A stretch of 12,098 bases of DNA from JARRLC01 sp050290865 (GTDB lineage: Bacteria > Pseudomonadota > Alphaproteobacteria > Rhizobiales > Rhodomicrobiaceae): contig JBNKIW010000062.1 of assembly GCA_050290865.1 (NCBI GenBank), positions 1 to 12,098 of the forward strand, in the 5' to 3' direction. Shown piece by piece: positions 1 to 7,516 of the stretch. Position 1 is the stretch's first letter; the number at the start of each line of letters is the position of its first letter. The position numbers were made by a program, and so were the translations under genes. Below the pieces are notes generated by a model. The model saw nothing but the letters and a program-made list of their open reading frames with translations. It was not told the origin of the DNA and did not search any database.

Positions 1-99
1 AACCCGGTGTCCCCGCGCCGTCAGAATGTCCGCGAGGCGCGACCAGCACCAGCCGCCGTGCCACACGCCGTGAACAAGAACGAAGGTTCTGTTTGTCAT
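1..99 (-). CDS. Alpha/beta hydrolase, N-terminal fragment (cut by window edge)
   Basis: The reverse complement opens with ATG at 99-97 and reads 33 codons without a stop to the window edge. The peptide begins MTNRTFVLVHGVWHGGW and continues CWSRLADILTARGHRV. This is the usual first strand and oxyanion-hole segment of small alpha/beta hydrolases: a hydrophobic strand FVLVHG, then H-G-G-W-x-W, then a helix ending in an RGH turn. Proteins of this type are usually 220-270 aa soluble esterase or hydrolase-like enzymes, and the substrate cannot be told from this end. The nucleophile elbow and the catalytic Asp and His lie outside the window. A GGAAGAG run sits about 11 bases before the ATG and may be the ribosome site. 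The gene follows the transglutaminase gene on the same strand, but the 296-base gap argues for its own promoter. Confidence 0.82.
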   Translation of the reverse strand, partial: MTNRTFVLVHGVWHGGWCWSRLADILTARGHRV

Positions 100-250
100 T
101 GCTTCAGCTGCTCTTCCAAGGAACTGGCCTTTAATGGCAGTTGCCGTTCCGGTTGCGCCGGGGTTCCGCGGGCAGATTCCGTCGAGGACTTGCCCGGGGT
201 GCAATTGCGGGTTGTGCCACGGGAGACTTTGGTGTGCAACTAGTCGAGAG

Positions 251-313
251 GCTGTTTATTGGGGATCAACTGCCGCAATCTCTGGGTACCGTGAGCCCCC
301 GTTTTTGGAGCAC
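251..313 (+). repeat. Dispersed intergenic repeat, copy 1
   Basis: This stretch aligns without gaps to 6284-6346: 43 of 63 positions are identical by eye, and 29 of the first 36. Both copies share GATCAACTGCCGC (264-276 here) and TTTTGGAGCAC (303-313 here) at exactly the same spacing. All seven differences in the first 36 columns are transitions, which suggests common descent rather than chance. It lies in the gap between the transglutaminase and hydrolase genes. I do not recognise the family. Strand is assigned relative to the other copy only. Confidence 0.6.
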
Positions 314-395
314 CGCCGCCAGAGGGATTCGGCTGGAGCGCAAACCGTCGGCAGTGCAAACGGATACCCCCACCGACGTTCGCTGGACGCTCTCA

Positions 396-2312
396 TCAAC
401 GTCCGGCCGGAGCCAACGTCTCGGGAAGAATTGTCAGGCGCTCGCCAGCGTCATGCAGCGCGGCTTTCACAGCCGGCGCGATGATCCCGGCGAGCGAGGC
501 GGGGCAAACGCTCCGCGGCGTTCCCACAGCAAAACTGCGATGCGCTTCGATCGCTTGCCCCCGCCTGGAATATCTGGCGGTGAATTCTACTGGCCCCGCG
601 GTCGTGCTGACGTCGTCTGGCAAACGTGCCGTCCACCCGGCCGGTAGGGAATACGTGATGTCCTCGCGATAGATGCGGGGGTGGCACTTGAAATCGTCGA
701 TGCGCCCGGCGCGCACAATGGGCTTGAGCGCAACTTGCGGCGCCGTGACGGGTATGGGGCCGGCAATCAACTCCATTGAATTCTGCGCGCCGAGAAAGCT
801 GTCTGCGATCGAATAGGTGATTTTGAAGCTATACGGCTCGCTGCGGTCCCGCGACGACCGGCGTTCGATCCGGGCAGTTCCGCCGACGTTCAGAGCATCG
901 AAAAGGGGCCTCAGAACCGCCTCCGAACCGCTCCGCTCGATGCTCTCCATGAAACTCCGCAGGCGCAGCGCAGCGGCACCGGTTCCGGTCAGGATCGTCT
1001 CGCCCTTTGCCTTGCCATCGCCATCTATCGTCAGGTTGGCTGTCACTGTCAGCGTGTTGGCCGAAGGCGATGATGGTGGAACGCGGGCAAGTGCCGATTT
1101 GCCACAGCCGCAGCGCAGAGCCGGTTTATCCGCGAGATAGTATGGCAGTTGCTCGAACGTGGAGTGCGTCGCTGTCGGGTCCACATAGAGATCGAACTCC
1201 GGCAGATGGAGAATGACGTGGTCGTAACTCACGAACGGTATCGCGTAAGCCTTGTACACCGGCGCGGTGTTGATCAGGGCGTACTCCGACTTGATCCCCT
1301 TGGCGGCGAGCAGAGCACGCATCAGCGTTGCGTAATCCTTGCAGTCGCCGTAGCGGTTCTGCAGGATCGATTCCGCCGGGTGCGGGACCATGCCGCCCGT
1401 CCCCAGGCTGATCAAGACGTAACGGATATTGGAAGCCACCCAGTCGAAAATCGCGCGGGCCTGTTCGCGCCTGCTGGACATGTCTTCCGTGATCTGGTTC
1501 GCGAAACGGGCGATGACCGGTGTGCTCGCTGAGGTGGGCTCGGCACGCCCGCAGAAAGCGGCTCCGGCCATCTGGAGGTCGGCGAAGGATGAAATCCGCA
1601 GGTAAGGCCCATGATCAGCCACCGCTACCGCCGCGGGCTCGGCAGGCCGGTAAGGCAGGGGGGCGAGTGTCCACTCATGGATGGTCCGCCCTGAGCGGTG
1701 CTCCTCGCTGTGAACGAAGCCCTTGGCATCGATGAGCAGCTTCATGCCTACCGGTGCGTTCAGGCTGATAACGAGGTCGCTGTAGCGCCTCCAGGGGCTC
1801 GCCGTGCGATCTATTTCAAAGCCGCCGGGCAGCCAGGCTTTCTTCGCACGATAGCGCACAACGTACCGAATGCTGTCGCCAGGGCTCACGTGAGGGAAGA
1901 TGATGATCCGGATCGTCTTGTCCGCGTCGAACAAGACCTTCCCGTTGTCACTGGATGATTTCTTCATGATCTTACCGGGCGGCACGTCCAGCCTGCGGCC
2001 ATCGGCCTTCAGCGTCGCGGCCTCAACGATCTGCAAATCGTCGAAATGCTCGTTCACGCCTATCCGCTGTTGTGCAAGAGCTTCGGCGGCGGCCTGCGTG
2101 CCGATCCGGTATTCCACGGTTGCTTCGTAGTCGAGGAGATGATCCGGCCGCACCGTGTAGGCCATGTGCACCGAGCGCATATAGGGCGCGGGTTCGGCTG
2201 AGGGCGTAGCAACATCTTCCGCTGACGAGCGGCCGTTTCCGGTAACCGTCACCAATACCGCCCCAGCCAGGGCGACCGACGCCAATATTGCAACTCCACG
2301 CCGCAGCCGCAT
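396..2312 (-). CDS. Secreted DUF3857 / transglutaminase-like protein
   Basis: This 638-aa protein starts with a basic n-region (RLRR) and a hydrophobic stretch to about residue 24, so it is probably exported or anchored to the periplasm. Residues about 45-225 match the DUF3857 beta-rich domain, and about 265-390 the transglutaminase core. The papain-like triad is intact: Cys324 in RYGDCKDYATLM, His365 in SYDHVIL and Asp378 in YVDPTATH. The rest (about 400-638) looks like the beta-rich C-terminal region usual in this architecture. Family members are thought to be cysteine peptidases or amidotransferases acting in the envelope, but the substrate is not known. The ATG at 2312 has a GGAG six bases upstream. 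The gene lies 57 bases after the YdcF-like gene on the same strand and may be the last gene of a three-gene unit. Confidence 0.88.
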   Translation of the reverse strand: MRLRRGVAILASVALAGAVLVTVTGNGRSSAEDVATPSAEPAPYMRSVHMAYTVRPDHLLDYEATVEYRIGTQAAAEALAQQRIGVNEHFDDLQIVEAATLKADGRRLDVPPGKIMKKSSSDNGKVLFDADKTIRIIIFPHVSPGDSIRYVVRYRAKKAWLPGGFEIDRTASPWRRYSDLVISLNAPVGMKLLIDAKGFVHSEEHRSGRTIHEWTLAPLPYRPAEPAAVAVADHGPYLRISSFADLQMAGAAFCGRAEPTSASTPVIARFANQITEDMSSRREQARAIFDWVASNIRYVLISLGTGGMVPHPAESILQNRYGDCKDYATLMRALLAAKGIKSEYALINTAPVYKAYAIPFVSYDHVILHLPEFDLYVDPTATHSTFEQLPYYLADKPALRCGCGKSALARVPPSSPSANTLTVTANLTIDGDGKAKGETILTGTGAAALRLRSFMESIERSGSEAVLRPLFDALNVGGTARIERRSSRDRSEPYSFKITYSIADSFLGAQNSMELIAGPIPVTAPQVALKPIVRAGRIDDFKCHPRIYREDITYSLPAGWTARLPDDVSTTAGPVEFTARYSRRGQAIEAHRSFAVGTPRSVCPASLAGIIAPAVKAALHDAGERLTILPETLAPAGR

Positions 2313-2369
2313 ATCTCTCTCCGGTCACGAATTGCGCCATCCAGGGACCGCTTCATGCCCGCTGGAGGT

Positions 2370-3128
2370 CTATGCTCCGGCGCCGCCTTCAGGTCCACCT
2401 GTATTCTTCGCCTCACGCCCTGAGGTTCCAAGTACTTCTCCCCATGGCGAATGGCTGGCTACCAAATGCTTCCCGAAACCGGCGGAAACGAGGCATTCAA
2501 GCGCCGCGAGGACACCTTCGGGAATCTCCTGGCGGATCTGGAAACCAAGCAACGGATACATCATGATCCTGTGAAGATCGCCAGCCATCAGGTTCAAAAT
2601 CAGCCCCAGCTCCGGCCACCGCTCAAGGTAAGTCTCCAGATCAACTCTCTCACACTGCATTCGCAACTCAACCCCGTGCCACACCTTACCGCCGGTGACA
2701 AACCCGCGCCGGGTCATGTAGGGCTTGGCAACAACGAGCAGACGCTTTGGCGATGGTAATGAGAGCGTGGCGAGCAGAGCCCGGGTCATCGCGAAATTCT
2801 CGCCGGTGTGGGTCGCCCGGTTTTCCAGCAGGATCACTTCGCGGGGGACGCCACATTTCACGGCGGCTTCAGCGAAGACCTCAGCTTCCGGCCGCTCCCA
2901 ACCCGTTCGAGCGAAGTCGTTCTGATGCGCGAGGCCACCTGACATGACGATGCGGGACGCCCATCCCTGATGCCACAGGCAGGCGGCATGGCGAGCCACG
3001 CCGGGATCATTGCAGCCGAGACAGAGAATGAAATCCGCGTGCTCCGGCTCGTGGATGAGCCGCAGATAGCGCCAGATCACTCCGGCGGCATCGAGAACCT
3101 CAGCCGTGCAGTCGGGAAAGGTGTCCAT
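2370..3128 (-). CDS. DUF218 / YdcF-type protein
   Basis: This is a 252-aa protein of the DUF218 (YdcF/SanA/ElyC) superfamily. The visible signatures are the first strand DFILCLG, the SRIVMSGG turn, the acidic stretch around EAEVFAEAAVKCGVPREVILLE, and the hallmark NRATHTGENFAMTRALL, which corresponds to the E...ATNTGEN motif of E. coli YdcF. The fold is Rossmann-like; E. coli YdcF binds S-adenosylmethionine, but the family's reaction is unsettled. There is no transmembrane segment, so this is the soluble YdcF form rather than the membrane-anchored SanA/ElyC form. A Gly-rich tail of about 25 residues is unusual and probably disordered. An in-frame GTG at 3140 would add four residues; neither start has a convincing ribosome site, and I chose the ATG. 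It begins 30-42 bases after the HD gene and ends 57 bases before the transglutaminase gene. Confidence 0.85.
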   Translation of the reverse strand: MDTFPDCTAEVLDAAGVIWRYLRLIHEPEHADFILCLGCNDPGVARHAACLWHQGWASRIVMSGGLAHQNDFARTGWERPEAEVFAEAAVKCGVPREVILLENRATHTGENFAMTRALLATLSLPSPKRLLVVAKPYMTRRGFVTGGKVWHGVELRMQCERVDLETYLERWPELGLILNLMAGDLHRIMMYPLLGFQIRQEIPEGVLAALECLVSAGFGKHLVASHSPWGEVLGTSGREAKNTGGPEGGAGA

Positions 3129-3170
3129 TGCGCTTGTCACTCACGTCGCAACGCCGTTGCCCGCAACCGT

Positions 3171-3845
3171 TCACATTTCGCCGTTCAGCGTCTCCAGGAA
3201 GTCGAGCATCCAGGCAGTTCTCTCTTCGGCCATGCGCCGGCCTGGCGCTGTTTGAAATCCCCCCGCGAGCCTCAGCAGCTTGGTGTGGAAGTGATCGACG
3301 GCAAAGCGGGTGTCGTCCAGTTCGCGGTGGCGCGCGTCCGGATCGGCGGCGTCGTAGAGCTGCGCCCCCATGCGTCCGGCCACATAAAAACAGCGGGCGA
3401 CACCGATGGTGCCAAGGGCGTCCAGCCGGTCGGCATCCTGCAGGATTTTTGCTTCGAGGCTCTCCGGAGCCACGCCTGCCGCGAAACTGTGGGCTTCGAT
3501 GGCGTGGGCCAGGGAGTCAAGGCGGGGCGCGGCCCACTGGAAGGGAGCCATCATGTCCCGCGCCCGGCTGGCGGCCATGCGCGACGCACGCACCCGATCA
3601 GGGTGGTTTTTCTCTACGGCGACGCAGTCATGTAGGATCGCGGCAGCCGCGAGCACTTCCATGTCTGGCGCATCGGTTTGGTCGAGGCCGCTGGCGATAG
3701 CGCAGACATTGCGCCAAACGCGGACAAGGTGGGCGCCGTCATGGGCGCCATCATCGCCGCCGGGGCCAAGCGCCGCCAGGAGCGCGGCGGCCAGCTTCTC
3801 ATGCGGCCGGAACTTCATTGCCGGAACCATCGCAGCCCCGCTCAT
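3171..3845 (-). CDS. yedJ: HD-domain phosphohydrolase, YedJ type
   Basis: This 224-aa protein resembles E. coli YedJ along most of its length. The metal-binding HD pattern is present: His39 in AHDGAHLVRVW, His72-Asp73 in AAILHDCVAVEKNHPDR, and a late Asp in KILQDADRLDALG (about 137-139). The segments AIEAHSF, LYDAADP and DDTRFAVDHFHTKLLRL are also typical of YedJ. HD proteins of this kind are metal-dependent phosphohydrolases acting on nucleotides or related phosphates, but the YedJ substrate is not established to my knowledge. The frame stays open upstream to an ATG at 4046, but that would overlap the divergent gene at 4037 and add 67 residues unlike the family. I therefore start at the ATG at 3845; the ATGs at 3830 and 3818 are also possible. 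It is the first gene of a leftward group of three. Confidence 0.87.
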   Translation of the reverse strand: MSGAAMVPAMKFRPHEKLAAALLAALGPGGDDGAHDGAHLVRVWRNVCAIASGLDQTDAPDMEVLAAAAILHDCVAVEKNHPDRVRASRMAASRARDMMAPFQWAAPRLDSLAHAIEAHSFAAGVAPESLEAKILQDADRLDALGTIGVARCFYVAGRMGAQLYDAADPDARHRELDDTRFAVDHFHTKLLRLAGGFQTAPGRRMAEERTAWMLDFLETLNGEM

Positions 3846-4023
3846 CGCCTCGTGAACTGATAGCACAGTTGTCGCTGCGCGCTTGATACGCAAGGGAACG
3901 CCGACGCAGTGGCACCGTTTCTTCTCGCGGGCAAGGCAGTCATTCTCTCGCGTCGCGGAAATCGGGGATAGATCGGCGTTGCTGGCCTGACATCCGAACG
4001 AAATCAATCTACGCTGACCAATC

Positions 4024-4036
4024 GAGGGAGGAACCG
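4024..4036 (+). promoter_or_regulatory. Strong ribosome binding site for the 139-aa gene
   Basis: GAGGGAGGAACCG precedes the ATG at 4037, giving a GGAGG core with a five-base spacer. This fixes the start of the first gene in the SWIM unit. It also argues against the longer divergent HD reading frame, whose first ATG would lie inside this gene. Confidence 0.8.
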
Positions 4037-4456
4037 ATGGCATCACCGAAGCCGAAGCGGCGGGCCGGGTGGGTTTGGGCGAAAGCCCTCACCCCTGAGG
4101 AAAAGGCGGCTATTGCTGCCACCTGCGAACGTTTCATCACCGAGGTCTTGAAGCCCAAGTTTCTCCCGGAGATCAGGCCCAGTCAATTCAACTATCCCGT
4201 GGACATGTCCGGTAAATGGCGCGGAAGCAGCTACAGCTTCTTTGTCCGCTTCCGGTCGGGCTTCCCCCAAAACGCCGGTGAGGAATTCAATGTCGGTTTC
4301 GTGCGCCTCGACCACGCACCTCAGGGGTGCGAGACGCGGTTCGATGTTATGTGGCGCAGGCATACCGGGCAATGGTGGCCCATCTACCACTCTGTCAAGC
4401 TTGAAGAAGCCCTCGAGGCGATTGCGACAGATGCCGTGCTGAGGCCGCCCGTATGA
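4037..4456 (+). CDS. Conserved-looking hypothetical protein upstream of the SWIM gene
   Basis: I do not recognise this 139-aa protein by family. It has a basic N-terminus (KPKRRAGWVWAK), a helix containing TPEEKAAIAATCERF, then alternating strands rich in aromatic residues: GKWRGSSYSFFVRFRSG, FNVGFVRLDH, and RFDVMWRRHTGQWWPIY. It ends in a helix, VKLEEALEAI. There is no signal peptide or membrane segment, so it is probably cytoplasmic with a small alpha/beta fold. The TGQWWPIY-then-helix ending is a distinctive feature to search with. Its start is set by a strong ribosome site. The stop overlaps the SWIM gene start in ATGA (4453-4456), so translation of the two is probably coupled and they may act together. 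Confidence 0.85.
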   Translation: MASPKPKRRAGWVWAKALTPEEKAAIAATCERFITEVLKPKFLPEIRPSQFNYPVDMSGKWRGSSYSFFVRFRSGFPQNAGEEFNVGFVRLDHAPQGCETRFDVMWRRHTGQWWPIYHSVKLEEALEAIATDAVLRPPV

Positions 4457-6150
4457 AAGCCGTAAAGGCAAAACCGGCTCATCCGCCCCGCTTCGACGTT
4501 GACGCGCTGCGGGAACTTGCCGGCGGGCAAGTGTTCGCACGCGGAAAAAGCTATCATGCCAGTGGCGCGGCGCAACTCCTGGCCATCGAGCCCCGCCGCG
4601 TGCTCGCCACGGTTTCCGGCACCGGGGATTATACCGTCGCGCTGACAGGACGCGGCGCAGCAATTGGCGGCAAGTGTTCCTGCCCGGCGTTCGCAGACTC
4701 GGGCTTTTGCAAGCACATGGTCGCCGTGGCGCTGGCGGCCAATGCCGCTATTGGCGATGAGGAGGCGGGGGGCATCGGTGCCCTCGCGCGCATCCGCGTC
4801 TATTTGAAGGCCAAAGGCACTGATGCCCTTACGGAAATGGTTCTGGAATTGGCGGAACGCGATCCGGCGCTGTTTCGCAAGCTCGACATGGCAGCGGCGG
4901 CCAAACAGGAAGGCGGTAAAGCGCTGGAAACACGCCTTCGCAAAGCACTCGACAGCGCGACGCGCACAGGCGGCTTTGTGGACTGGCGCGAGGCGGCAAG
5001 CTGGGCGGCGGGCGTGGAGGATGCGCTGGACACCATCGCCGGGCTTACAGCAGACAGCCGCGCCGGGCTTGCACTCGAGCTCGCGGAGCGGGCGATCGAC
5101 CGGATTGAATCGGGTATGAACGAAATCGACGATTCCAGTGGCCATTGCGGCGCGTTGCTTGAGCGTGCCCGCGACATCCATCTGGCCGCCGCCCGCACGT
5201 CCCGGCCCAACCCCGTGGACCTTGCCCGCAAACTTTTCGTTCGCGAGATGAAGGACGGCTATGACACCTTTCACCGCGCTGCGAAGCATTACGCAGACGT
5301 GCTGGACGATGAGGGCCTTGCCGAGTATCGCAGGCTCGCCGCTGCAGCTTGGCAGAAGCTACCGCCGCGAATGGCCGGACCTAAGGAAAAATACGAATAT
5401 TCGCGCGATTACAGCCAGTTGAAGAGCATCCTCGACTTCTTCGCGGAACGCGACGGCGACATCGATGCCCGTATTGCTCTTCGCACCAAAGATCTCTCAT
5501 CCTCCTGGAGTTATTACCAACTTGCTGAGTTCTGCCGTTCGCAGGGGCGGAAAGAGGAGGCCCTCAAATGGGCCGAGGACGGGCTATGGCTCTTCGAAGA
5601 CGGCCGGGTGGATGAACGGCTTCTGTTTCTCGTGGCGGATCTGCTATCCAAAGCTCGCCGCAAGCCGGACGCAGAAACACATTTGTGGCGCGCCTTCGAA
5701 AAGCAGCCCAGCCTTGAGATCTACCAGCGGCTGCGCAAGCTCGGCGGCAAGGCTACGTGCGCGCGCGCAGTGACGTGCCTCGAAGCCCGGAGTGCTAAAG
5801 AACAAACGTCGCGCTGGCATCACCCAGCCGATCTTCTGGTGCGGATCCTGATGGAAGAAAGGCTGTTTGACGCCGCTTGGAAGGCGGTGCGTAAGCACGG
5901 CGCTTCGATGGGTGTGAAGGAAACACTCGCGAAGAAGAGCGAGGCGGCCTTTCCGCGCGAGGCGCTTGAGGTATATGGCGAGCGCGTCGGCCAACTCGCA
6001 GAGGGCGGCGGCAACTCGGCCTACCAGGAAGCCGCACAACTTGTCGCGCGTATGGCACAGTTGCGTAGCAAGGCCGAGCAAGCGGCTTATATCGCGGAAC
6101 TCCGGGCCCGTTTCAGGCGCAAACGCAACTTCATGAAGCTACTCGACTGA
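4453..6150 (+). CDS. SWIM zinc-finger protein with helical repeat-like C-terminal region
   Basis: This is a 565-aa cytoplasmic protein. An N-terminal SWIM zinc finger is clear: Cys75, Cys77, Cys86 and His88 in KCSCPAFADSGFCKHMV, a C-x-C-x8-C-x-H pattern preceded by the usual beta hairpin and the lead-in FARGKSYHASGAAQLL. The rest is almost all alpha-helical, with TPR-like pairs (for example YYQLAEFCRSQGRKEEALKWA, then LFLVADLLSKARRKPDAETHL). The middle region (VDWREAASWA, LALELAERAIDRIE, DDSSGHCGALLERA) resembles the DUF6880 region I know from proteins annotated SWIM/DUF6880; this label is from memory and moderately sure. SWIM domains bind DNA or proteins, and no catalytic domain is visible. 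It overlaps the preceding gene by ATGA, so the two form one unit. The protein appears full length. Confidence 0.87.
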   Translation: MKAVKAKPAHPPRFDVDALRELAGGQVFARGKSYHASGAAQLLAIEPRRVLATVSGTGDYTVALTGRGAAIGGKCSCPAFADSGFCKHMVAVALAANAAIGDEEAGGIGALARIRVYLKAKGTDALTEMVLELAERDPALFRKLDMAAAAKQEGGKALETRLRKALDSATRTGGFVDWREAASWAAGVEDALDTIAGLTADSRAGLALELAERAIDRIESGMNEIDDSSGHCGALLERARDIHLAAARTSRPNPVDLARKLFVREMKDGYDTFHRAAKHYADVLDDEGLAEYRRLAAAAWQKLPPRMAGPKEKYEYSRDYSQLKSILDFFAERDGDIDARIALRTKDLSSSWSYYQLAEFCRSQGRKEEALKWAEDGLWLFEDGRVDERLLFLVADLLSKARRKPDAETHLWRAFEKQPSLEIYQRLRKLGGKATCARAVTCLEARSAKEQTSRWHHPADLLVRILMEERLFDAAWKAVRKHGASMGVKETLAKKSEAAFPREALEVYGERVGQLAEGGGNSAYQEAAQLVARMAQLRSKAEQAAYIAELRARFRRKRNFMKLLD

Positions 6151-6201
6151 ATTCGCGCTGCCCCCAGGTGCTGATTGCGTAGCACACCCCGTCTCGTAAA
6201 G

Positions 6202-6225
6202 GCCGGAGAGGGCCATCGCTCCGGC
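6202..6225. terminator. Possible stem-loop terminator after the SWIM gene
   Basis: A perfect 7-bp GC-rich inverted repeat, GCCGGAG (6202-6208) and CTCCGGC (6219-6225), has a 10-base loop. It lies 51 bases past the SWIM stop in a convergent gap. No T-run follows on either strand, so intrinsic termination is uncertain. Confidence 0.3.
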
Positions 6226-6283
6226 GAGCGGTGATGAGCCGCTCGTTTGGCCAAAGCCTACCGGAAGGCCAGCGGTCCCAACG

Positions 6284-6346
6284 GCCGTTCATTGAAGATC
6301 AACTGCCGCGATCCCGGGACACCCTCAGCGTAGGGTTTTGGAGCAC
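6284..6346 (+). repeat. Dispersed intergenic repeat, copy 2
   Basis: This is the partner of the repeat at 251-313. It carries GATCAACTGCCGC at 6297-6309 and TTTTGGAGCAC at 6336-6346, with no gaps between the copies. In one frame both copies encode the similar short peptides FIEDQLPRS...FWSTA (here) and FIGDQLPQS...FWSTA (copy 1). Differences are transition-dominated in the first half and mixed in the middle. The copy lies between the convergent SWIM and GST genes. A remnant of a coding element or a non-coding intergenic repeat are both possible. Confidence 0.6.
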
Positions 6347-6393
6347 AGCCCTACCAGCGGTGAGGCGCGGCGCGGCAGGCGGCGTACGCTCGT

Positions 6394-7215
6394 TCAATAG
6401 CCATCGGCTCTCAAGCGGGCCACACTCTCGCCGTGCTGTGCACCGTAAACTGTTCGCTCGAGCCGGTACAATTCAACTGTCCAACGCATGATCGGCCGGT
6501 CCTTCCAGCAATTGACGGCAGCGGCAAGCGCTTCGGGCACGACCATGTTGCGATAGGTTTTCATCTGTTCTGGCCGCGCGAATGGCGCGAGTAAGCTTGC
6601 CACGCTTATGTCCGCCCGGCTGAAACGGCCACCGACGAGATATTGGCGGCCGTCAGAAAGCAAACTATCGAGCCAGTCAAGCTCTGCGCTGAGTTTCACG
6701 CGGCTCGACTCTGCCGTGTCTGACCCAGTCGCAAACTTCTGCATCATGATTTTGCGTGTCACTGGCCACATCATGTTGCCGACGAGCCGGTGCAGTACCG
6801 AGGTATTGGCAAACAGCGCTGGCTTGACCAGCTCTGGCGCCCTCGGAAGAATTGCGGCGTAGGCCAGACGACGAACATGTATGCCAACGCCGCGATCCGC
6901 GCGTTGCTCAATTTCGAGTGCGCTGGGAAGCATCAACCGCTTGGATTCATCTTGGGCTTGTTGATCCGCCCAATCGATAATGGCGCCGCTTCCCTGAATG
7001 ACGTGTTTGCCATCCCGGAGGATGGGAAGCGTGGTCGCCTCAGCACCCAAACGCTTGGCCAGAATGAAATGCAAGCCGGGAGGCCAGCCAATCTCATCGT
7101 AATCCACGCCATGCCAATCGAGCGCCCATCGCGCTTTTTCGCAGAAATGCGATATACCGAATGTAATGAGCTGCGGTTTTTTCCCGAACATCAGTTTTAT
7201 GCTCCTGCTCGGCAT
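6394..7215 (-). CDS. Glutathione S-transferase family protein
   Basis: This 273-aa soluble protein has an N-terminal thioredoxin-like domain. It opens with LITFGISHFCEKARWALDWHGVDYDE, where Cys25 sits at the active-site helix. It continues with the cis-proline loop TTLPIL (Pro64) and the glutathione-binding GSGAIIDW (Ser76). A helical C-terminal domain (about 95-250) follows, with LDWLDSLLSDGRQYLVGGRFSRADISVASLLAPFARP, the usual N-capping and aspartate-containing hydrophobic core of GST C-domains. The SHFCEKARW start resembles bacterial GSTs with a cysteine or serine catalytic residue, and the substrate is unknown. The ATG at 7215 has AGGAA eight bases upstream. An internal ATG at 7191 has AGGAG ten bases upstream and would also leave the domain complete. 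The neighbours give no pathway link. Confidence 0.88.
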   Translation of the reverse strand: MPSRSIKLMFGKKPQLITFGISHFCEKARWALDWHGVDYDEIGWPPGLHFILAKRLGAEATTLPILRDGKHVIQGSGAIIDWADQQAQDESKRLMLPSALEIEQRADRGVGIHVRRLAYAAILPRAPELVKPALFANTSVLHRLVGNMMWPVTRKIMMQKFATGSDTAESSRVKLSAELDWLDSLLSDGRQYLVGGRFSRADISVASLLAPFARPEQMKTYRNMVVPEALAAAVNCWKDRPIMRWTVELYRLERTVYGAQHGESVARLRADGY

Positions 7216-7257
7216 GGGTGAAATTCCTGCGACTTGAATGCGGCAGATTGATCTAGT

Positions 7258-7299
7258 GGCATGATCCGCGATCTTTCATGATAGCACCAAGATCGTGCC
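7258..7299. promoter_or_regulatory. Inverted repeat upstream of the GST gene
   Basis: GGCATGATC (7258-7266) and GATCGTGCC (7291-7299) form 9-base arms with one mismatch around a 24-base centre, 43 bases upstream of the GST ATG at 7215. On the minus strand a TATCAT hexamer lies between the arms. This could be an operator overlapping the promoter, but no regulator is assigned and there is no clear -35 box. Confidence 0.3.
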
Positions 7300-7384
7300 A
7301 TTCGGGGGCAAACCTGTGACAATACCAATTCTGTGCCGGTGGGAGTGACAAGGTTCAGGAGCCTGGCGAAATACGAATGCACAA

Positions 7385-7445
7385 GCGTCAGCTTATCACG
7401 CAATAGCGATACTTTAGACACCAAGCGAATAACGGGTTTTGGAGC
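7385..7445 (+). repeat. Possible degenerate copy 3 of the intergenic repeat
   Basis: Near its right end this stretch carries GACACC, AGCG and then GGGTTTTGGAGC in the same order as copy 2 (GACACC, AGCG, GGGTTTTGGAGC), with small length changes. The GATCAACTGCC core is not recognisable. It sits between the EamA and GST genes, in the same orientation as the other copies. Chance similarity is quite possible. Confidence 0.2.
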
Positions 7446-7472
7446 GTGGCAGAATCAGGCTGCCCCGCTCAC

Positions 7473-7516
7473 ACACACGCTGGACCGCATGCCCGTGCAT
7501 GTCATGAGGCGTGTGT
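7473..7516. terminator. Possible hairpin spanning the eamA stop
   Basis: ACACACGC (7473-7480) and GCGTGTGT (7509-7516) are perfect 8-base arms. The 28-base loop contains a second small dyad, ATGC-CCGT-GCAT. The right arm lies in the last codons of eamA, so the hairpin would form at the 3' end of the eamA message. There is no T-run, and the role is uncertain. Confidence 0.25.

Noticed and set aside
346..378. CGTCGG and CCGACG arms after the transglutaminase gene
   Set aside because: A short stem, long loop and no T-run; too weak to call a terminator.
141..647. A plus-strand frame running through repeat copy 1 into the transglutaminase gene
   Set aside because: Most of it is antisense to the catalytic protein's C-terminal region. 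The interesting similarity is confined to the 63-base repeat.
3846..4046. A 67-residue N-terminal extension of the HD protein
   Set aside because: It overlaps the divergent gene and its strong ribosome site. Its residues do not resemble the YedJ family, whose members start close to the HD domain.
4384..5289. A 301-aa minus-strand frame opposite the SWIM gene
   Set aside because: It is antisense to the SWIM zinc finger and helical region and has no recognisable domain.
7197..7424. A 75-aa minus-strand frame upstream of the GST gene
   Set aside because: It overlaps the GST start and the inverted repeat. It has no good ribosome site and no family resemblance; more likely leader and promoter DNA.
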